A stretch of 64,000 bases of DNA from Thiorhodospira sibirica ATCC 700588 (GCF_000227725.2 NZ_MU255056.1:403208-467207), one strand, 5' to 3'; counted from the first letter of the stretch, positions 44,501 through 54,809 are shown. Program-made: numbers and translations. The notes: generated by a model from the sequence alone, not told the origin.

Positions 44501-44665
44501 TTGGATTGGAGATGAGTTGGAGGTGAAGAGGCGAAGATGCACCCGCAAAAATCCGACGAACGGTCGATTTTTCCTGACAAACGGCAGCGCGGTCTTTTCT
44601 TCTATGGGCTATGCTAATACTATGGAATGATTCATTTCTTCCACCCCTTTGCAGGAGTACTGCTC

Positions 44666-45076
44666 ATGCTTTCCCCTACGCGCCGTCGCGGTTTCACCCT
44701 GATTGAAGTCATGATTGTGGTTGCCATTATTGGCATCCTTGCCGCCATCGCTTACCCCTCTTATATGCGCTATGTGGAGCGCTCGCACATTTCCGAGGGC
44801 AAAACCGCACTGTTACAGGCGGCGCAGTGGATGGAGCGCCGTTATACACAAGCAAATAGCTATCCTGATGACGCTGCATTCCAGGCGGGTTTTGGCAGTG
44901 GTGGAACCGATTACTACACGTTAAGCATTACGGCACGCACAAATACAAGCTACACCCTGACAGCGACCAGCGCGGCTAAAAAAGTTGGTACCAAATGCAA
45001 TACCATGACGATTACAAATACGGGTGTCACAACGGGTAGCACGGGCGGTGCTGCTGACAACAGTTGTTGGAATTAA
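44666..45076 (+). CDS. pilE: Type IV pilin PilE-like protein
   Basis: The 136-residue prepilin has a short basic leader, then the prepilin peptidase site and N-methylated helix [20 protein letters not shown] (cut after Gly, before Phe). The PilE-like globular domain begins [20 protein letters not shown]. Two C-terminal Cys (TKCNTM, NSCWN) can form the pilin disulfide loop. The ATG at 44666 follows AGGAG and gives the usual short leader. It leads a five-gene minor pilin operon. Confidence 0.93.
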   Translation: MLSPTRRRGFTLIEVMIVVAIIGILAAIAYPSYMRYVERSHISEGKTALLQAAQWMERRYTQANSYPDDAAFQAGFGSGGTDYYTLSITARTNTSYTLTATSAAKKVGTKCNTMTITNTGVTTGSTGGAADNSCWN

Positions 45077-45079
45077 GCG

Positions 45080-45595
45080 ATGCATACCATCCCACGCCAC
45101 GCCTTTATGCGTGGCTTGACGCTGGTCGAGTTGATGATTGCGCTGGCCGTTTTGGGCATCATGCTGACCATCGGCGTTCCGGCGCTGAGTCAGGTGGTCA
45201 ATCAAAATCGCCTGACCAGTCAAGCCAATCTCTTCGTCGGTTTAGTCACGTTGACCCGCAGCGAGGCGGTCAAACGGCGCACGGATGTCAGTCTGATTTT
45301 TGTACACGAATCCGGAAACTGGACGGGCGGGTTGCAGGTTCGCGAGGGCGCGAACAACCCCAACGGTACCTTGATTCGCCAGGCTCAGCTGGCGAATGAT
45401 TTTTTTGCCTTCGGGGTGATCGATGCCGCCAATTTACCTGCCGCAATCTCATTTAATGCCGTTGGCCAAACCGACAACAGCATCAGCATCACGTTTTATT
45501 TTCAGCATAACGATTGCAAGGGCGACCTGCGCCGTGAAATCACGGTGTCGCCGCTGGGCAATCTGCAGATGGAAAGAAAGTCATGCGCCACCTAA
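45080..45595 (+). CDS. fimT: FimT/GspH-type minor pilin
   Basis: The 171-residue prepilin has leader MHTIPRHAFMRG followed by LTLVELMIALAVLGIMLTIG, with cleavage after Gly. The conserved RSEAVKRRTDV segment identifies the GspH/FimT group. Relatives bind DNA at the tip of uptake pili. It starts three bases after the pilE stop, and its end overlaps pilV by 13 bases. A C-terminal Cys pair (NDCKGD, KSCAT) is present. Confidence 0.9.
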   Translation: MHTIPRHAFMRGLTLVELMIALAVLGIMLTIGVPALSQVVNQNRLTSQANLFVGLVTLTRSEAVKRRTDVSLIFVHESGNWTGGLQVREGANNPNGTLIRQAQLANDFFAFGVIDAANLPAAISFNAVGQTDNSISITFYFQHNDCKGDLRREITVSPLGNLQMERKSCAT

Positions 45596-46065
45596 CGACC
45601 TGCCGTACACCACACCGCCGCGCTGCGCTGCCGTTTACACGAGGCACACAGCAGGGCTTTACTCTGATTGAAGTGCTGGTGTCGTTTATTGTGCTATCCA
45701 TCGGCTTGTTGGGTCTGGCTTCGTTGCAACTCAATGCGCTGAAAAGCTCACATTCGGCGTATCAACGCACCGTCGCCAGCATTATTGCCATGGATGCCGG
45801 TGAACGGCTATGGGCGAATCTGGCAGCCGATGACCCGCTGGATGCAGACGCCGTTGAAACAGCATGGCTTAATGCTTGGCAGGACAATGAAGATGAGGAT
45901 AAGCCGCCTCTGGTTACTCTCCTTGGGCTTGAAGAAGAAAGTAATATTTTATGTGATCCTGATACTAATGTATGCACTATCACCGTAATCTGGCAAGATC
46001 AACGCTTTGCAGATGATGACGCCGACGCGACAACTTTTGAATATACCATCAGGCTAATGCCATAG
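45583..46065 (+). CDS. pilV: Minor pilin PilV
   Basis: The 160-residue PilV-like prepilin has a relatively long basic leader ending TQQG, then FTLIEVLVSFIVLSIGLLGLASLQ, the signature of PilV with its LGLASLQL start. The C-terminal part carries one Cys pair (ILCDPDTNVC). It overlaps fimT and is followed by pilW. Minor pilins of this set prime pilus assembly. Confidence 0.9.
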   Translation: MRHLTTCRTPHRRAALPFTRGTQQGFTLIEVLVSFIVLSIGLLGLASLQLNALKSSHSAYQRTVASIIAMDAGERLWANLAADDPLDADAVETAWLNAWQDNEDEDKPPLVTLLGLEEESNILCDPDTNVCTITVIWQDQRFADDDADATTFEYTIRLMP

Positions 46066-46140
46066 CTGAATATCGTGCCTTCGTCGAGGCGATATCAGGA
46101 AGGCATTTTTAGAATAGCTGACACATTGCGGAGAATTTTT

Positions 46141-46854
46141 ATGTGGTCGAGAAATAACGCGACACCCATGCGATTAAAACTCGGCGGCTTCACCCTGGTT
46201 GAGCTGATGGTGGCCTTGGTCATCGGCCTGATTCTGATTGCCGGAGCGCTTAAGGTGTTTGAAGGCAACCGCGCAACCTATCAGCAAGCGCAGCACTTGT
46301 CTGAGTTGCAAAATAATATGCGCTTCGTCACTGAGGTGTTTGCGCGTGAGATTCGCGGTGCTACAGCTATTGATTACGAAAAAGTCACCGTCAGTGGCCA
46401 AGATCGGTTTATTTTAAAAATTACGTCCAATCGACCTGGTTCTTGGTGTAGTGCAACTGCAGGCCAAGAAATTCAATATTTTGTTATGACAAGCCCTACA
46501 ACCGGCTTGCGTCAACTTAGCTGCAGGCCTCCGCCAACTGCGACTAATCTTAACCCTAATTCTGAGCCTATTATAGAGGGACTGAAACCAAGCTCTCATC
46601 TAGCAGTCAATGGATATGATGCAGATGGCGTTGAATTATTTACTTTTGATAAAGAAAATTCAACGCTTAGAGAGGGAGATATAAATGGCCCTGTAATTAC
46701 ATCACTTACTACAGACATGCAAGAAAACGTAATTCGCTTGGAACTCGAATTAGATTTTGAAACCACGCCTGGGGGTCAACAGTTTCAGCTAAAGCGCACC
46801 TTGAAATTTAATGTCACACTGCGTAATCGCGCATTGCAGAAGTACAGCAGTTAA
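46141..46854 (+). CDS. pilW: Minor pilin PilW
   Basis: The 237-residue PilW-like prepilin has the leader MWSRNNATPMRLKLGG and helix FTLVELMVALVIGLILIAGA. The segment FEGNRATYQQAQHLSELQNNMRF and the AREIRGA motif are typical of PilW. The ATG at 46141 follows GGAG; an upstream frame start at 46075 gives a leader that is too long. The globular part from about 46390 is markedly more AT-rich than the conserved N-terminus. Confidence 0.9.
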   Translation: MWSRNNATPMRLKLGGFTLVELMVALVIGLILIAGALKVFEGNRATYQQAQHLSELQNNMRFVTEVFAREIRGATAIDYEKVTVSGQDRFILKITSNRPGSWCSATAGQEIQYFVMTSPTTGLRQLSCRPPPTATNLNPNSEPIIEGLKPSSHLAVNGYDADGVELFTFDKENSTLREGDINGPVITSLTTDMQENVIRLELELDFETTPGGQQFQLKRTLKFNVTLRNRALQKYSS

Positions 46855-46976
46855 CGGCTATCCAAACCCAGGCCCTGTGGCCTGGATAGTACCATCCCCG
46901 GCGCAGATTGCTTATGCGCCATCAACCGAAGTGGAGGGCGTTACTCAGAGTCCAGGACTTTGAAGCGGAGAAACTG

Positions 46977-48464
46977 ATGAACACATATCCTATGTACACA
47001 CAGCAACGGGGCGCGGCCCTGGTGATCAGTCTGGTGATGCTGGCCACCGCGACGATGGTCGGCGTTGCCGGGATGATGGGCGCCGTCACCGAGGAACGCA
47101 TTGCCGCCAATCAGCGCCAGATTACCAGCGCGTTTATGAGCGCCGAAACAGGGGTATCTAGTGGCTATGCACAACTGATTGATCCTGATAAAAAATTTGA
47201 ATGGCCAAAATCTGATGATTGGGAGCCTGACCTGTGGAAATCAGACGGTACTCCTGAGAGCGCAAATGTCTTGCAAGACTGCGTCATGAAATATGGAGAT
47301 CGGGAAGATCAAGACGGTGAAATGGTCCAAATTGGTTCGGACAGTATTATCTGTGCCGCCAGGCTAAAAACTCCTGAAAAACCCGAAGAGGGTTATATTA
47401 TTAAGGTAAGAGGCAATCATGTGCTTACCGCAAATGGAAGCAACAGCAATGGAATCTGGAAAATCGAGCATCTGCATTTTGTCTATGCCGTAAAAAATAA
47501 CGAAGGAGAGTATGTCTTTATTTTTCCCGGAACAAATGATGTGGTAACGCACCAGACAGCAAATGCTGCACAGATTGTCGTTATGCGTGTTGCTGGAACT
47601 GTTGATGGCGCTAAAAGACAGATAGAAATTATATTCAGCAGAAAAAACCAAAGCGGTTTTGGTTTCCCCCCGCCAGAAGCAGCCTATACCTGTTATGGTG
47701 CGCACTGTACAACAGCTACAGGCTCAAACAGCAATAGCGCTATTTACTATGATGGGCGTGATTGGAATTTGCCAGCATCCACTTCTTGTACAGGTGCTGG
47801 CTGCAATGGAACGCTGGGAACGGGAGGAACCACAGGCATTTATTTGATTGGCAACAATGCGGGCGATGCCATCAGCACTGGAAATCAAAGTGGTGATAGC
47901 AGGCCAGATCAAATAAGAGGTGAGCCTGATGCAAGAAAGCAAACAGATCAAGCTGTATCACAAAATGGTATCTCTGTGGATGATTGGAATGCATACATTA
48001 GCCGAGTCCTGAGCAGCACCAGCCCTCTTCCCAGAAACACTCATGTATCGGGTAGCAATAATACAATCCTGCAAACAGATTTTGGGGAGAGAGATAATCC
48101 GACTATTTTGCATATTACCGGTGCAGGGTCTGTTAGAATGTCTGGAGGTGCGCACGGTGCCGGAGTCATGATTATTGATGGCAATATTGATGTTGGGCCT
48201 GCCAACGGAACATCAACTTTTGAGGGCTTGATTATTTTGAAAAACGGGGCTCGTTTCGCCCAAGGAAATGGCACATTTAATGTTTTCGGTTCAATTATTT
48301 CTTTGGGGGGCATTGAAAATCAAACAGACGCTGATTTTGGAGGTAATTTTACTCTAAAGTACAGCAGCCAGGCACTTGGAAATATTCAAAACCTGGGTAA
48401 TAGCTCAGGCTCAGGAGGAGGCAATCATTCCCCTTTGTCGATTGCATCCTGGTCAGAGTTATAA
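46977..48464 (+). CDS. pilX: PilX-type minor pilin, long passenger
   Basis: The 495-residue product begins MNTYPMYTQQRGAALVISLV, with MLATATMVGVAGMMGAVTEE, the PilX N-terminal form that lacks the usual Phe/Glu pair. PilX proteins are usually about 150-200 residues, so this one carries a large passenger of about 400 residues rich in Gly, Asn and Ser (GAHCTTATGSNSNS, SGGAHGAGVMIIDGNID). The passenger is AT-rich compared with neighbours. The ATG at 46977 follows GGAG. A terminator follows, and no pilY1 lies downstream. Confidence 0.85.
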   Translation: MNTYPMYTQQRGAALVISLVMLATATMVGVAGMMGAVTEERIAANQRQITSAFMSAETGVSSGYAQLIDPDKKFEWPKSDDWEPDLWKSDGTPESANVLQDCVMKYGDREDQDGEMVQIGSDSIICAARLKTPEKPEEGYIIKVRGNHVLTANGSNSNGIWKIEHLHFVYAVKNNEGEYVFIFPGTNDVVTHQTANAAQIVVMRVAGTVDGAKRQIEIIFSRKNQSGFGFPPPEAAYTCYGAHCTTATGSNSNSAIYYDGRDWNLPASTSCTGAGCNGTLGTGGTTGIYLIGNNAGDAISTGNQSGDSRPDQIRGEPDARKQTDQAVSQNGISVDDWNAYISRVLSSTSPLPRNTHVSGSNNTILQTDFGERDNPTILHITGAGSVRMSGGAHGAGVMIIDGNIDVGPANGTSTFEGLIILKNGARFAQGNGTFNVFGSIISLGGIENQTDADFGGNFTLKYSSQALGNIQNLGNSSGSGGGNHSPLSIASWSEL

Positions 48465-48484
48465 AATTAATCGTCAATACACAT

Positions 48485-48514
48485 AAAACCGCCAGCCCCT
48501 GTGCTGGCGGTTTT
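48485..48514. terminator. Bidirectional terminator
   Basis: The stem AAAACCGCCAGC/GCTGGCGGTTTT with a 6-nt loop has A and T runs on both sides. It ends the pilin operon on the plus strand and the GNAT gene (stop at 48515) on the minus strand. Confidence 0.92.
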
Positions 48515-49036
48515 TTATTCCTGCCGATACTGGCCTCGGGTGATGCGTAGAAACACCAGGCGAGCGGGTTGGCCTGCGGGGTCGTTGATTTCGCGGGTGC
48601 CGTAGGGCAAAAAGCCCAGTTCGGCAAACAGCATCATTGCCGGTTCATTGCCGCCGACGATGGCGACATGCACCTCACGCAGGCCGTGGCGGGAAAAGCT
48701 GCTGTCAAGCGCGGTGCGCACCAGTTGCGTGGCAATATCCTGGCCCCGGTGCGTGGGGGCGACCATCAGATGCTGCAACATGCCACTGCGCTCTCCTTCC
48801 AGCGCGCTGAGGCTGACAAAGCCCACGATGTGTTTATCTACGTCGGCGACATAACATAACAGGGCCTGGGCGCAGTGTTCGCTGATCCATGCGGGGCTTT
48901 GCAGGCTGGCGGGCGCATACTCTGGAAAGCTCCACCAGCGCTCGATGGGGTCGGTGAGCAATTCGGCAATGGCGGTGGCATCCTCTGCACGGGCCTCACG
49001 CACTGCCGGGGTATGATGTTTTTTGGCAAAATCCAC
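48515..49036 (-). CDS. GNAT family acetyltransferase
   Basis: The 173-residue N-acetyltransferase has the acetyl-CoA-binding motif LMVAPTHRGQDIATQLV followed by VHVAIVGGNEPAMMLFAELGF. The substrate is unknown. The start is GTG at 49036, 21 bases after the ychF fragment stop, on the same strand. It shares a bidirectional terminator with the pilin operon. Confidence 0.88.
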   Translation of the reverse strand: MDFAKKHHTPAVREARAEDATAIAELLTDPIERWWSFPEYAPASLQSPAWISEHCAQALLCYVADVDKHIVGFVSLSALEGERSGMLQHLMVAPTHRGQDIATQLVRTALDSSFSRHGLREVHVAIVGGNEPAMMLFAELGFLPYGTREINDPAGQPARLVFLRITRGQYRQE

Positions 49037-49057
49037 ACAGGCACCCGCACCGCCGCC

Positions 49058-49754
<697 letters not shown>

Positions 49755-49756
<2 letters not shown>

Positions 49757-50384
49757 CCGTTATGGGATCGCCCGTGGGATTTTCTCCAACGAAGCCGGGC
49801 TGGGCTCGGCCTCCATCGTTCATGCGCAGGCCCAGAACAAGCCTTTTGCTCAGGGTTTGTGGGGCATGTGGGAGGTATTCATCGACACCCTGGTGATCTG
49901 CACCATGACGGCGCTGGTGATTCTGGTGACCGGCGTATTGCAGACTGGCCAGACCGGCGCCGAGCTGACCAGCAATGCTTTTGCGACCGGGCTTCCCGGG
50001 TTGGGCGGCTGGATTGTACTGCTCTCCATCGTGCTGTTTTCATATACCACCATGCTCACCTGGAATTTCTACGGCGAGAAAAGCTGGGAATATGCCTTCG
50101 GACGGCGGGTGATCTTGCCGTATCGGATTATGTTCATCGCCGTGCTTTATCTGGGAGCCATTGGTGGCCTGACCACCGTATGGGACATTTCCGACACCCT
50201 CAACGGCTTGATGGCCGCGCCGAATCTCATTGCCTTGTTATTGCTGGCTGGCGTACTGGTGCGTGAAAAGACCCAGTATCTGCAAGAACAGAAAGCGGCT
50301 TTGAAACGGCAGCCTAAGGATGCGGATGCTGCACAGGCAGACGATGAGCCACCGCCCAAGGAAATACATGGGGGGCGGCCCTAG
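49755..50384 (+). pseudogene. AGCS sodium:amino acid symporter 3' fragment
   Basis: From the junction the frame reads IRYGIARGIFSNEAGLGSAS and continues as the last third of an alanine/glycine:sodium symporter (WEVFIDTLVICTMTALVILV, TMLTWNFYGEKSWEYAFG). It ends with a hydrophilic tail, 210 residues in total. About half to two-thirds of the normal protein, including the first membrane helices, is missing. No start codon or ribosome site belongs to it. It abuts the ychF fragment back to back. Confidence 0.9.
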
Positions 50385-50413
50385 GAGCGCACCGCTCCCG
50401 CTCTGCATAAAAA

Positions 50414-50442
50414 CGTAGCGGCATCTTCCTGATGTCGCTACG
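50414..50442. repeat. Dispersed element, diverged half copy H
   Basis: CGTAGCGGCATC/GATGTCGCTACG with loop TTCCT, 30 bp after the symporter fragment. It has the same layout as the first hairpin of the dispersed family with base substitutions. Confidence 0.6.
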
Positions 50443-50481
50443 CCCACCCATCCTGCACGCTATGTCAAACAAAAGCCACGT

Positions 50482-51258
50482 TTAAGGTTTAAAGCCCAGC
50501 AGTTGGGAGACGTTATCACCTTGGGTATTAGCTTGGGCAAGGAGGGTGATAGTGCTGTTTTGTAAAATCTCGGCACGGGTCAGCTCTGCGGTGGCCTTGG
50601 CATAGTCAGCATCCAGAATTTGCATACGGGCGGCAGAAAGATGCCGCTGGCTTTCGCTGGTGTTGTTGATCGCCTGTTCGAGCCTGTCGATGGCCTGCGT
50701 ATGGCCCTCACGATACTGATCCACCGTGGTCAAGGCCTGTTCAATCCGTTCACTCGCCTGCGCGCGCCCTTCAGCCGTGCTCAAATCCACGGCACTCAAG
50801 CCAAGGCTTTGGCTATCGGCGGGGCTGGCTTGCAGATTGAAGGGGGTGGCTTTGCTGGTCAGTAGGCCATCGGCTGAGGCTGCCAAAGGTTTGACGCCAA
50901 AAATCTCCGTGTCCTGGGCCAAGCGGTCAATCTTTGCCGCCAGAGCGGCAAAATCTTCCGCTGTACCCGAGGCCACCAGCTCGCGCCCCTGCACCAGCAA
51001 GCCCTGGGTCTGGCTCAACGCGCCATCCGCCGTTTGCACCATCACCACGGCATTATTGATGCCTTGATAAAGCTGCGTTTTGGCCTGCATGCTTTGATCC
51101 ACGCGCTGGCTTAGGGCCAACAGGCTGGCGTCGTCCACGGCTTTGGGCTTGGCCTGGGCGGATGCATTTTGCGCGGTTTCCTTGGCCGGTGTGCCTTGGC
51201 CGGGGGCGATCTGCTTGGCAAGATTGCGTAACAGCGCATTGGCGTCGATGGTGCTCAT
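50482..51258 (-). CDS. Flagellin-like protein
   Basis: The 258-residue product resembles a flagellin. The C-terminal helices (ARMQILDADYAKATAELTRA, EILQNSTITLLAQANTQGDN and VSQLLGF) match the flagellin C-terminal domain closely. The central helix has NNAVVMVQTADGALSQTQGL. The standard flagellin N-terminus (MAxxINTN...) is replaced by a Lys/Ala/Gln-rich stretch (AKETAQNASAQAKPKA). No other flagellar gene is in the window. The ATG at 51258 (MSTIDANALL) is preferred over 51321. Function is uncertain. Confidence 0.78.
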   Translation of the reverse strand: MSTIDANALLRNLAKQIAPGQGTPAKETAQNASAQAKPKAVDDASLLALSQRVDQSMQAKTQLYQGINNAVVMVQTADGALSQTQGLLVQGRELVASGTAEDFAALAAKIDRLAQDTEIFGVKPLAASADGLLTSKATPFNLQASPADSQSLGLSAVDLSTAEGRAQASERIEQALTTVDQYREGHTQAIDRLEQAINNTSESQRHLSAARMQILDADYAKATAELTRAEILQNSTITLLAQANTQGDNVSQLLGFKP

Positions 51259-51337
51259 GATCACTCTCCTATTAGGGGTTGCAAGTCTGTCTATAGTGGG
51301 CGTGTGCGTACACCACGACACACCGCTTCACTATGGC

Positions 51338-53950
51338 TTAGCAATTTTTATGCACAATCCGTGCGCACAACAGACGCTGACTGCGTACATCCGCCATCAT
51401 GCGAAAATTTTCCCCTTTTACATCAAAAACCTGTAAGCATTTCAATATCGCAGGATCGGTGCTTTCTGCGCTGAGATCCAAGCGTGTATGGGCGCCGAGT
51501 TCGACAAGCCATTGAGGGCGATACAGGCAATGCGCGGCCTTGGGAAACAGGGCGACATAGGCGATGCGCGATTCCACCAGATCCTGAAAAAAATGCGAAC
51601 CAAAAGACAAGTCAGGCACCATGCCATTGCCCATCGCCGCGACTTCCACCAGGGCCATGACCTTGCTGATATCGGCAAAACGAATCGGCACCCCCAGCTC
51701 TGGCGTGGTGGTTCCCCAACGCCCCGGCCCGACCAACAGCGTCGGACAGCTTTCGCGGCTGCTGATGGCGCGATTGAAGCGCCCGATACAGCGCGCCAGT
51801 TCAAAGCGCTGTACCGTGCTCAGGCGACTATATTGCTGCGGATCGACGAAAATCACCCGATCCAGCGGCTGATCAATGCTCCCGCCCATGAAATCCCCCT
51901 GACTCTGGAAAAACACCTGCTGGGGCGGCAGTGTTGTGGGCACCTCCACGCACAGACTTTCTCCCAGGGTCTGCAAGGGACGGCATTGCACCAGATTGAT
52001 CAACGGCTCGCCATCGGCCTGCAGGTGCAGGGTGAATTCCACATCGACGGGATAGTTATAGGTACGCTCCAGGGTTTTGAGCAGTTGTTGCAGCAAATCC
52101 ACAAACGGCGTGTGCTGCAACAGCGGCGTAAAATTCAAATGCCACAGCGTCGGCTGTTGTGTCTGTGCGCGCAGGCTGGCAATGTCTTGTGCGCTGCGCT
52201 GCGGCTCTCCGCACCACGCCAAGGGCAGGTCATCCACCACCTGCTGCAAACGGCGCAGTGCTATCGATTCCAGCTGATTGCTGCGAATATTGAGCACATC
52301 GACATCATGCTGGGAAAACTGCATGGCATCACTGCGCGTGGCAAAGGGGCGTTTGTGCGGCTGATCCAGCGCCACCACACAGGCATGATCCCCCTCAATG
52401 CGATCTACCGCCCGCGTGCCCAAGCCCATTACCAGACGCACCATGCCGGCATCCGGGCGCATCGACGGCTCCCAGGCAAAGGTATTGCGCGAGATGCCCA
52501 CCCCGGCGGCATCGGGCATATAATAATGCGCATGATAACGGCCGCTGACCCGCTGCAATAGCAAGGCCATGGGCTCCTCGTGATGCGCCAGTCCGCGTTG
52601 CTGGCGATACGCCAGCGCATCCTCGCTCATGGTGCTGGCAAAAACCCGCTTGATGGCCGCCTGCAGATGCGCCAGGCGCTTGTTCGGTGAGCCCTGATTG
52701 ACGCAAAACAGGCTTTCATATTTCCCGGCAAAGGCATTGCCAAAGCCATCTTCCAGCAGACTGCTGGAACGCACCAGCAGCGGATATTGACCGTAATAAT
52801 CCAGCATCCGCTCAAGCTCTGCCCCGATCTCGGGCGATAACTCGCCTTTCAGCATCGCCTGCTCTAAAAACTGCGCTTGGGTAAAATAGCCCGTTTCGGT
52901 TTTTTGCAGCATGAACTCGCGCCACCAGCCGTTATGCACGATATAGGCATAATACACATCCGCGCCCAGATAAAAGGAATCGTGCGGCTCCAGATAGCGC
53001 GACCAGGTTAGCCCATCGTGTTGCAGCAAAATCTTGCGCGCCAGCAACATCCCTGCCGCCTTGCCGCCGATATGGCCGGTACCGATCATCCGCGAGCGGA
53101 TATCCAGCAGATCCTGCAAGGAAAAATACTGCCGGGCAATGGTTTGTAAAATCTCATCCTGCCCCAACAACACACGCAGCAAGCGATCCAGCAACACCTC
53201 TGCCCGCTCGCCTTGGGCCTGCGTTTCGATCAGTTCACCGGCTTCCCAAAACAAACGATCCCAATAATCCAGCTGGCGTTTTTGCATCTGCGTCTGACGC
53301 TGATGCAGGGTTTTTTGCAGCAAGGTCGCATCGCTGCTATTGATCACCGGCAAAAAGGTATCTTCTTTCTGGATATGCGGCAAAAACATCGTCGGTGAAC
53401 TGCGCCCCCACACCTTGATCGGCTGGACATAGCACTGCGGGCCGGTGCGATGAATATCAATCAATACCTGCGTCGTCGCCCGGATACGCCCCACCGTGGC
53501 CAGCGAATGGCGCTGCGAGAAAATCGCAAAATACGCCACCGTATCCAGCTCATACAGATACGGGCAGATCACCTTGAAAAAATAACCCACCATCAGGTCG
53601 GTGGCCCACACCGACAACAAATCCGAAAGGCAATCAAACACATAAAAAGCCCCCCGGCCATAATCGGTAATCAACTGGTAAATCTGCCGGGTGAATGGCT
53701 CAAAACCGCGATAAGCATCGACATCCACGATCTTGACATGCTCGGAGGGTGCTACCAGCGGAGGATGCTGCCCAAACCGCAAATAAATGATCTGACGCTG
53801 CGCCGCCAGCGCCGACATCACAAAAGGATTGACCAATGCCTGATAATCGCTGATCTCATCAACCCGCCACACCACGTTATCGCCAATGCGCAGGCTATCT
53901 AGTACGGTATCCAGATGTTCAAGACCCGTAGAAACCTTGTCGCTATGCAT
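51338..53950 (-). CDS. KaiC-like / PEP-synthase ATP-grasp fusion protein
   Basis: The 870-residue protein has an N-terminal RecA/KaiC-like domain of about 200 residues (GLEHLDTVLDSLRIGDNVVW, then RVDEISDYQALVNPF). The expected Walker A motif is absent. From about residue 290 it has the ATP-grasp nucleotide-binding region of PEP synthase/PPDK (GTGHIGGKAAGMLLARKIL, YPLLVRSSSLLEDGFGNAFA, MGLGTRAVDRI, NLVQCRPLQ). The central phosphohistidine domain and PEP-binding barrel are missing, so it should not make PEP. The C-terminal 200 residues are unrecognised (LLVGPGRWGTTTPELGVPI). Role unknown. Confidence 0.8.
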   Translation of the reverse strand: MHSDKVSTGLEHLDTVLDSLRIGDNVVWRVDEISDYQALVNPFVMSALAAQRQIIYLRFGQHPPLVAPSEHVKIVDVDAYRGFEPFTRQIYQLITDYGRGAFYVFDCLSDLLSVWATDLMVGYFFKVICPYLYELDTVAYFAIFSQRHSLATVGRIRATTQVLIDIHRTGPQCYVQPIKVWGRSSPTMFLPHIQKEDTFLPVINSSDATLLQKTLHQRQTQMQKRQLDYWDRLFWEAGELIETQAQGERAEVLLDRLLRVLLGQDEILQTIARQYFSLQDLLDIRSRMIGTGHIGGKAAGMLLARKILLQHDGLTWSRYLEPHDSFYLGADVYYAYIVHNGWWREFMLQKTETGYFTQAQFLEQAMLKGELSPEIGAELERMLDYYGQYPLLVRSSSLLEDGFGNAFAGKYESLFCVNQGSPNKRLAHLQAAIKRVFASTMSEDALAYRQQRGLAHHEEPMALLLQRVSGRYHAHYYMPDAAGVGISRNTFAWEPSMRPDAGMVRLVMGLGTRAVDRIEGDHACVVALDQPHKRPFATRSDAMQFSQHDVDVLNIRSNQLESIALRRLQQVVDDLPLAWCGEPQRSAQDIASLRAQTQQPTLWHLNFTPLLQHTPFVDLLQQLLKTLERTYNYPVDVEFTLHLQADGEPLINLVQCRPLQTLGESLCVEVPTTLPPQQVFFQSQGDFMGGSIDQPLDRVIFVDPQQYSRLSTVQRFELARCIGRFNRAISSRESCPTLLVGPGRWGTTTPELGVPIRFADISKVMALVEVAAMGNGMVPDLSFGSHFFQDLVESRIAYVALFPKAAHCLYRPQWLVELGAHTRLDLSAESTDPAILKCLQVFDVKGENFRMMADVRSQRLLCARIVHKNC

Positions 53951-54248
53951 AAAACAACCCCTTTCTTCAAAGAATGTAACTGGATCACCGACTGCTCATC
54001 GGCCCAGGCGCTACGCCCCCACTGGCCAAGAGAAACCCGTTGATCCATCGCCCCACAGGCATGCCCAATGATTATACCGCCACCGGCCGACACACTTTCA
54101 TCTTGGCGTGCCTGCTTCTGCCAGCCCCTCCCGCAAGCCTTGCGAATCCTGTAATATCACCGGATACTATTTCAGCGGTGGTTGCCGCTGGCAGCCACCA
54201 TCCCTCCCCGGCCTTGTGATGGGCGCGGGGTCTCTCGCGGAGAAATTG

Positions 54249-54809
54249 ATGATAAGCACTGTGAATTTTACGGATCACTTTCTTATCGCTATGCCAGCAC
54301 TGGCAGACCCGAATTTTTTTCATTCGGTGACGTATCTGTGTGAGCACAGTGAGCGAGGGGCTATGGGGATTGTGATCAATCGCCCCACGGAGCTGACCTT
54401 GCAGACCATTCTTAATCATATGGAGATTAGCTCCACCCTGCCCAATGAGCAGATTTCGGTGTATAGCGGTGGGCCGATTCAGCCGGATCGCGGTTTTATT
54501 CTGCATCCGACCGGGCGCATGTGGGAATCTACGCTGCGGGTGGGTAAGTCGATTTCGGTGACGACCTCGCGCGATATTCTGGAGGCCATGGCCGGTGGCG
54601 ATGGGCCACGCCAATGCCTGGTGGCGCTGGGTTATGCCGGGTGGGGACCGGGCCAGCTGGAGCAGGAGATTGCCGAAAATGCCTGGCTGACCGGCCCCTC
54701 TGATCCTGACATTCTCTTTCGCACTCCCAGCGCTGATCGCTGGCAGGCGGCGGCCCGCTCCTTTGGCATTGATATCGCACTGGTTTCGGGTGTAGCCGGT
54801 CATGCCTGA
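54249..54809 (+). CDS. yqgE: UPF0301 protein YqgE (AlgH)
   Basis: The 186-residue protein begins VNFTDHFLIAMPALADPNFF and has SVTYLCEHSERGAMGIVIN, YSGGPIQPDRGFILH and GYAGWGPGQLEQEIAENAWL, all typical of YqgE/AlgH. Its biochemical role is not settled. The ATG at 54249 follows GCGGAG; the frame from 54108 is longer but lacks support. It is the first gene of a six-gene set running through pyrK and overlaps ruvX by eight bases. Confidence 0.92.
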   Translation: MISTVNFTDHFLIAMPALADPNFFHSVTYLCEHSERGAMGIVINRPTELTLQTILNHMEISSTLPNEQISVYSGGPIQPDRGFILHPTGRMWESTLRVGKSISVTTSRDILEAMAGGDGPRQCLVALGYAGWGPGQLEQEIAENAWLTGPSDPDILFRTPSADRWQAAARSFGIDIALVSGVAGHA

